NCBI RefSeq assembly: GCF_023631325.1
Contig: NZ_JALQDG010000042.1
Coordinates: 248,001-312,000 of the forward strand
Origin: Caballeronia sp. INDeC2
GTDB taxonomy: Bacteria; Pseudomonadota; Gammaproteobacteria; Burkholderiales; Burkholderiaceae
Length of the DNA stretch: 64,000 nucleotides
Direction: 5' to 3'
The notes below the pieces were generated by a model. It saw nothing but the letters and a program-made list of their open reading frames with translations. It made no database searches and was not told where the DNA came from. Shown in pieces: positions 59,948 to 64,000 of this stretch. Every line of letters begins with the position of its first letter. Position 1 is the stretch's first letter. The position numbers and the translations under genes are program-made.

Positions 59948-61291
59948 TCACATTAAGGTCGGCTCCGTGCCCATGCGCGGCTCGCGTCGCCGCACGCCGC
60001 CAAGCCAGACGGATAACACCGCGATCAACACGAACACCGCCGCGAGATCGAAGAACAAATCCGCGACCGGCAGATGCATCGACAGCAGCACGCCGCCGAG
60101 CAACGATCCCGCCACCGAGCCGAGCTTGCCGATGCCGATTGCCGAGCCGACGCCCGTCGAGCGCAGCGTCGTCGGATAGACCATGCCCGACACGGCGTAC
60201 AGCGCGAACTGGCTGCCGATGACGCACACGCCGCTCGCGAACACGGCCGCGAAGAGCCAGGCGGTCGGCATCGGCAGTCCGAGCGATGCGGCGATGGGAC
60301 AACCGGTCACCGCAAGCAGCAGGATCACGCGCACGCCATATCTATCGACGCAACGGCTCAATGCCAAAGCGCCGGCGGTGCCGCCGACCGGAAACATCAT
60401 CGCTGCCTGCGCCGCGCGGGCGGGCGCGAGCGTGCTCATGCTGAAGAGAATCGGCAGCCAGTTTTGCAGGAAGTGCAGCGCCAGCGAGTTGAGGATGAAG
60501 ATCGCCCAGAGGAGCGGCGTCACCCGGGCGAGCCCGTTCTGGAACAACGCGGACGGACGCACGCGCACGCGCGTTTCGTCATCGACGACATAGCGCACGC
60601 CTTCACCCTCGGCCTGCGCGCCGAGCCGCCGCGCGATGCGTCGAATGCCGCGGGCGTCGGGCTTGTTCATCACGAGAAAGCGGATCGATTCGGGCAACAG
60701 CGCGAACGACGCCAGCGCCACGACGATCGCCGCCGCGCCGCCCAGCGTGAACAGCACGGGCCAGCCGAAGCGCGGCAGCAGCCACGAAGCGACCGCCCCG
60801 CCGCCGCCCGCGCCGATCGAGAAGCCGGAGAACATCAGCGTGATCCAGGTCGCGCGCCGCGCCTTCGGGGCGTATTCGGACACGAGCGCGACCGTGTTCG
60901 GCACCACGCCGCCCATGCCGATGCCCGCGAGAAAGCGCAGCAGCGTGAGCTGTTCGAGCGAGTCCGCATAGCCGCACATGAACGTCAGCATGCCGAACCA
61001 GAGCGAGCCGTAGATGATCGTGAGCCGCCGCCCGAAGCGGTCGCCGCTGAAGCCGAGCAACAGCGAGCCGACCAGCACGCCGAACAGTCCCACGCCGAAC
61101 ACGCGCCCGAAGCCCGCCGCGTTCGTGTGCCACGCATGGATCAGCGCGGGCGCGGCGAAGGCCGCCGCGACCTGATCGTAGCCATCGATCAATACGATCA
61201 GGAAGCACCACATGATCAGAAAGAGCGCGAAGCCGCCGAGCTTCTGGCGCTCGATCAGCGCGGAAACGTTGACGGTGGTGCCCGGGTTCAT
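59948..61291 (-). CDS. MFS transporter, AAHS (aromatic acid:H+ symporter) family
   Basis: 447 residues. The opening LIMWCFLIVLIDGYDQVAAAFAAPALIHAW and the D-R-F-G-R-R loop (GDRFGRRLTI) are typical of the PcaK/BenK-like AAHS family. The C-terminus keeps YAVSGMVYPTTLRSTGVGSA. GGAGACTGAT precedes the ATG at 61291. It follows LeuD by about 38 bp on the same strand, so it may be co-transcribed with the LeuC/LeuD pair. It is closely related to the truncated transporter at the right edge. Its substrate is likely an aromatic or related organic acid. Confidence 0.86.
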   Translation of the reverse strand: MNPGTTVNVSALIERQKLGGFALFLIMWCFLIVLIDGYDQVAAAFAAPALIHAWHTNAAGFGRVFGVGLFGVLVGSLLLGFSGDRFGRRLTIIYGSLWFGMLTFMCGYADSLEQLTLLRFLAGIGMGGVVPNTVALVSEYAPKARRATWITLMFSGFSIGAGGGGAVASWLLPRFGWPVLFTLGGAAAIVVALASFALLPESIRFLVMNKPDARGIRRIARRLGAQAEGEGVRYVVDDETRVRVRPSALFQNGLARVTPLLWAIFILNSLALHFLQNWLPILFSMSTLAPARAAQAAMMFPVGGTAGALALSRCVDRYGVRVILLLAVTGCPIAASLGLPMPTAWLFAAVFASGVCVIGSQFALYAVSGMVYPTTLRSTGVGSAIGIGKLGSVAGSLLGGVLLSMHLPVADLFFDLAAVFVLIAVLSVWLGGVRRREPRMGTEPTLM

Positions 61292-61328
61292 ATCAGTCTC
61301 CTTTTTTATCGACGTTCGATGTATCGCG

Positions 61329-61961
61329 CTACAGCCACGGCGCACGCGCGAGATGCGCCGCTTCGAACGCGCGGATGGCGTCGGCATGGGCGAGCGTCGC
61401 GCCGGTTTCGTCGAGTCCTTCGAGCAACTGCGTTCGGGCCGATGGAGCGATGTCGAAGCTCCAGCGCTCATCGTCCGGCGCACACAGCGTTTGCGTGGTC
61501 AGATCGACGCGCAGCCGATAACCGGGCGATGCGTTCACCGTCCCGATCAGGCGCGCGATCGTGGCCGCGTCGAGCTGGATCGGCAGCAGCCCGTTCTTGC
61601 AGCAGTTGTTGAAGAAGATATCCGCGAAGCTCTCCGCGATCAGCACGCGAAAGCCGTATTGATGAAGCGCCCACGGCGCATGCTCGCGCGAGCTTCCGCA
61701 ACCGAAATTGCGCCGCGCAAGCAGCACCGAAGCGCCCGCGTAGCGCGGCTGATTCAGCACGAAGTCCGGCTCCGGCGTGCGTTCGTGCGCGGGCTTGCCG
61801 TAGTAGCCCGGATCGCGATAACGCCATTCGTCGAAGAGATGAGCGCCGAAGCCGGCTCGCGCGATCGACTTCATGAACTGCTTGGGCATGATCGCGTCGG
61901 TGTCGATGTTGTCGCGATCGAGCGGCACGACGATCCCCGCGTGGCAGACGAGCGGCTCCAT
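61329..61961 (-). CDS. leuD: Isopropylmalate isomerase-type small subunit (LeuD-like)
   Basis: 210 residues, the swivel domain of aconitase-family hydrolyases. Clear blocks are VPLDRDNIDTDAIMPKQFMKSI, LLARRNFGCGSSREHAPWAL and SFADIFFNNCCKNGLLPI. The start overlaps the LeuC stop by 1 nt (TGATG). With LeuC it forms the usual heterodimer that isomerises 2- to 3-isopropylmalate, but the absence of LeuB and the flanking aromatic-acid transporters leave room for another 2-hydroxyacid dehydratase role, such as citraconate, dimethylmaleate or maleate hydration. Confidence 0.86.
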   Translation of the reverse strand: MEPLVCHAGIVVPLDRDNIDTDAIMPKQFMKSIARAGFGAHLFDEWRYRDPGYYGKPAHERTPEPDFVLNQPRYAGASVLLARRNFGCGSSREHAPWALHQYGFRVLIAESFADIFFNNCCKNGLLPIQLDAATIARLIGTVNASPGYRLRVDLTTQTLCAPDDERWSFDIAPSARTQLLEGLDETGATLAHADAIRAFEAAHLARAPWL

Positions 61962-63388
61962 CAGCGATCTCCTTCGAAGCCGGGCATGCGGCGCACGTCG
62001 ACGAAACGGCCCACGAGCGCAGCCGCCGCCGCCATCGCGGGACTCACCAGATGCGAGCGGCCGCCCGCGCCCTGCCGTCCCTCGAAGTTACGGTTCGACG
62101 TGGACGCGACGCGCTCGCCGGCTTCGAGCCTGTCTGCGTTCATCGCGAGGCACATCGAGCAGCCCGGCTCGCGCCATTCGAATCCCGCGGCGATGAAAAT
62201 CTCGTGCAGCCCTTGCGCCTCCGCTGCGCGCTTCACTTGCTGCGAGCCCGCGACAGCGAGCGCGAGCCGCACGTTCGGCGCGATCTGCCCGCCCGCGGCA
62301 CGCAACACGCGCGCGGCAGCCTGCAAATCTTCGAGGCGCCCGTTCGTGCACGAGCCGATGAAAACCTTGTCGATGGCAATCGCTTCCATCGGCGTGCCCG
62401 CTTTGAGGCCCATGTAGTCGAGCGCGCGTGTCCATGCGGCGCGCTGCCCTTCATCGGTAGCGTCGTCGGGATCGGGTACGCGGCCATCGACGCCCGTCAC
62501 CATCTCCGGCGACGTGCCCCACGTGACCTGCGGAACGAGCGCCGACACGTCGAACACATGCTCGGCGTCGAAGCGCGCGTCGTCGTCCGAATGCAGGGAA
62601 CGCCATGCATGCGCGGCACGTTCCCATGCCTCGCCTCGCGGCGCATGCGGGCGTGTGCGGCAATAGTCGAGCGTAGTGTCGTCGACCGCGATCAGCCCGG
62701 CGCGCGCGCCCGCCTCGATCGACATGTTGCAAAGGGTCATGCGCCCTTCCATCGACAACGCGCGCACCACGGGCCCCGCGAACTCGATCGCATAGCCCGT
62801 TGCGCCCGCCGTGCCGAGCGCGCCGATCACCGCGAGCGCGATGTCTTTGGCGCAGGATCCGGCGGGCACTTCGCCGTCGATGGTCACGCGCATCGTGCGG
62901 CTGCGTCGCGTGATGAGCGTTTGCGTCGCGAGCACATGCTCGATCTCCGATGTGCCGATGCCGAACGCGAGCGCGCCGAGCGCGCCGTGTGTGCTGGTGT
63001 GCGAATCGCCGCACACGATCGTCATGCCGGGCAGCGTGTTGCCGAGCTCGGGCGCGACGACGTGGACGATGCCCTGATGCATGTCGTCCATGCCGTGATG
63101 CGCGATGCCGTTGCGCGCGCAGTTATCGCGCAACGCTTCGACCTGAATGCGCGAGACCGGATCGGCGATGCCGAGATCGCGCGCCGTGGTCGGCACGTTG
63201 TGATCGGCGACCGCGAGATTGGACTTCGCGCGCCACACGGGCCGCGATTCCTGCCGCAGCGCCTCGAACGCCTGAGGGCTCGTGACCTCGTTGAGCAGAT
63301 GACGATCGATGTAAAGCAGCGTCGTGTCGTCCGCATCGGTGCGAACGACGTGCGCGTCGAAGATTTTGTCGTACAGGGTTTTCGTCAT
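61961..63388 (-). CDS. leuC: Isopropylmalate isomerase-type large subunit (LeuC-like)
   Basis: 475 residues, an aconitase-family 4Fe-4S enzyme. Substrate-site segments are YIDRHLLNEVTSPQAFEALR, VCGDSHTSTHGALGALAFGIGTSE and VFIGSCTNGRLEDL. Cluster ligands are the Cys in GSCTNGR and the CxxC pair in EPGCSMCLAMN. The length is normal for LeuC. No Shine-Dalgarno is obvious before the ATG at 63388. It is coupled to LeuD. Main chromosomal leuCDB operons carry leuB; here the pair stands between AAHS transporters. Confidence 0.88.
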   Translation of the reverse strand: MTKTLYDKIFDAHVVRTDADDTTLLYIDRHLLNEVTSPQAFEALRQESRPVWRAKSNLAVADHNVPTTARDLGIADPVSRIQVEALRDNCARNGIAHHGMDDMHQGIVHVVAPELGNTLPGMTIVCGDSHTSTHGALGALAFGIGTSEIEHVLATQTLITRRSRTMRVTIDGEVPAGSCAKDIALAVIGALGTAGATGYAIEFAGPVVRALSMEGRMTLCNMSIEAGARAGLIAVDDTTLDYCRTRPHAPRGEAWERAAHAWRSLHSDDDARFDAEHVFDVSALVPQVTWGTSPEMVTGVDGRVPDPDDATDEGQRAAWTRALDYMGLKAGTPMEAIAIDKVFIGSCTNGRLEDLQAAARVLRAAGGQIAPNVRLALAVAGSQQVKRAAEAQGLHEIFIAAGFEWREPGCSMCLAMNADRLEAGERVASTSNRNFEGRQGAGGRSHLVSPAMAAAAALVGRFVDVRRMPGFEGDR

Positions 63389-63446
63389 CGATATTTAGCG
63401 ATCCGAACTATACGACGAGCGTTTGCGTCGATGGATCAGGCGGGGA

Positions 63447-63474
63447 ACGCCGCCGCGCCTTCGCGCGGCGGCGT
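63447..63474. terminator. GC-rich hairpin between the truncated MFS gene and leuC
   Basis: ACGCCGCCGCGC (63447-63458) and GCGCGGCGGCGT (63463-63474) pair perfectly over 12 bp around a CTTC loop. It lies after the stop of the upstream minus-strand transporter and about 60 bp before leuC. There is no T-run, so it may be a weak terminator or pause site. Confidence 0.55.
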
Positions 63475-63496
63475 GATTACTTGATTACGTGATTAC
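63473..63496. repeat. Three tandem 8-bp copies at the transporter stop codon
   Basis: GTGATTAC (63473-63480), TTGATTAC (63481-63488) and GTGATTAC (63489-63496) follow one another at the end of the truncated MFS gene, and the stop codon (63493-63495) lies in the third. A change in copy number would alter the gene's last residues. Confidence 0.75.
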
Positions 63497-64000
63497 GAGT
63501 CCTGTACCAGCGAACCTTGCGCCGGTTCGCTTGCCGCCGCGGGGGTCCGCGGTTCGCCGAAGCGCGCGCGGTAAAGTAGCGCGAGGATCGTCGAGAATAC
63601 GGCCGCAATGAGGAACAGCAGCGAGGCCGCATAGAACAGTTGCGTGACGGGCAAGTGCATCGAGAGCAGCAGCCCGCCGATGACGGGCCCGGACACCGAG
63701 CCAATCTTGCCCACCGAAATCGCACTGCCGACGCCCGCCGAGCGGAACGACGTCGGATAGATCATGCCGGCCACCGCATAGAGCCCGTACTGCGCGCCCA
63801 CCACGCAAAAGCCGGTGGCGAACACGGCGAGCATGAGCCAGCCCTGCGACGAGCCGTGGCCGAGCGCCGCGACGACCGGAAGCCCGATGACGGGCAGCGA
63901 AATGATCGCCGCGACACCGTGACGATCGACAAAGCGGCACAGCACGAGGCCGCCGATCACGCCGCCGACCGAGAACATCATCGTGATGAGCCCCGCGCCG
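63493..64000 (-). CDS. MFS transporter, AAHS family (partial, N-terminal part outside window)
   Basis: Only the C-terminal 168 residues are visible; the gene continues beyond the right edge. The visible part includes the last six membrane segments with IYPTSFRSAGVGSAISVGKIGSVSGPVIGG and LLLSMHLPVTQLFYAASLLF. Segments such as GVGSAI and LLSMHLPV recur in the complete transporter at 59948, so these two are close paralogues. It lies upstream of leuC on the same strand. It probably imports an aromatic or related acid. Confidence 0.85.
   Translation of the reverse strand, partial: GAGLITMMFSVGGVIGGLVLCRFVDRHGVAAIISLPVIGLPVVAALGHGSSQGWLMLAVFATGFCVVGAQYGLYAVAGMIYPTSFRSAGVGSAISVGKIGSVSGPVIGGLLLSMHLPVTQLFYAASLLFLIAAVFSTILALLYRARFGEPRTPAAASEPAQGSLVQDS

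Noticed and set aside
1..64000. CRISPR arrays, tRNA/rRNA genes, insertion sequences, phage genes, replication origin
   Set aside because: No regularly spaced repeats, transposase motifs, conserved RNA stretches or DnaA-box clusters were seen. Subtle or partial examples could be missed by eye.

Overview
The window is GC-rich, tightly packed DNA from a beta-proteobacterium. The gene content (ACS- and AAHS-type MFS transporters, many LysR regulators, gal/lig-type aromatic genes, hydantoinase-type and molybdenum hydroxylase genes) is typical of Burkholderia sensu lato (Burkholderia, Paraburkholderia, Caballeronia). This assignment is inferred from gene families and base composition; there is no rRNA or other marker gene in the window. 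I saw no tRNA, rRNA, CRISPR array, phage gene, transposase or replication origin. About 56 protein genes are supported. Ten encode MFS transporters, one an NCS2 permease and five LysR regulators, so this reads as a catabolic and accessory region of a secondary replicon or large island.

Layout. 0-3.4 kb: LysR (cut by the window edge), an MFS exporter and a class V aminotransferase. 3.4-7.6 kb: LysR, MFS, 4-oxalomesaconate hydratase and CHA aldolase, the lower end of the gallate/protocatechuate 4,5-cleavage pathway, with a clear LysR-type operator. 7.6-9.9 kb: two small hypothetical proteins around an MFS exporter. 10-14.2 kb: SDR, ACS transporter, beta-keto acid cleavage enzyme and a divergent AraC regulator. 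14.2-17.9 kb: a two-subunit, Tat-exported molybdenum hydroxylase with a LysR regulator. 17.9-27.6 kb: a LysR-controlled operon of two amidohydrolase paralogues, a UbiD/UbiX pair, a His-rich G3E GTPase, an NCS2 permease, an ATZ/TRZ-type deaminase and an arylmalonate-decarboxylase-like protein. I believe this is an undescribed heterocycle degradation system.

27.6-40.2 kb: a second catabolic regulon with 2-hydroxyacid dehydrogenase, two ACS transporters, an esterase-like hydrolase, HMG-CoA-lyase-like lyase, enoyl-CoA hydratase, class III CoA-transferase, HyuB, HyuA and LysR. An element of about 86 bp is duplicated at its two ends, in both divergent promoter regions. 40.2-50.8 kb: SDRs, GST, an alpha/beta hydrolase, DUF3237, DUF427, an NTF2-like protein, an MFS exporter and a large winged-helix ATPase regulator. 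Three transcription units here share one composite operator (19-bp palindrome, 12-nt gap, 9-bp box) at nearly the same distance from the start codon. 50.8-54.2 kb: a CueO-like multicopper oxidase and a winged-helix/TPR regulator. 54.2-57 kb: an MFS transporter and two related two-repeat proteins of unknown function. 57-59.9 kb: a sigma-54-type response regulator and its histidine kinase. 59.9-64 kb: LeuC and LeuD without LeuB, between two AAHS-type aromatic acid transporters, the second cut by the window edge.
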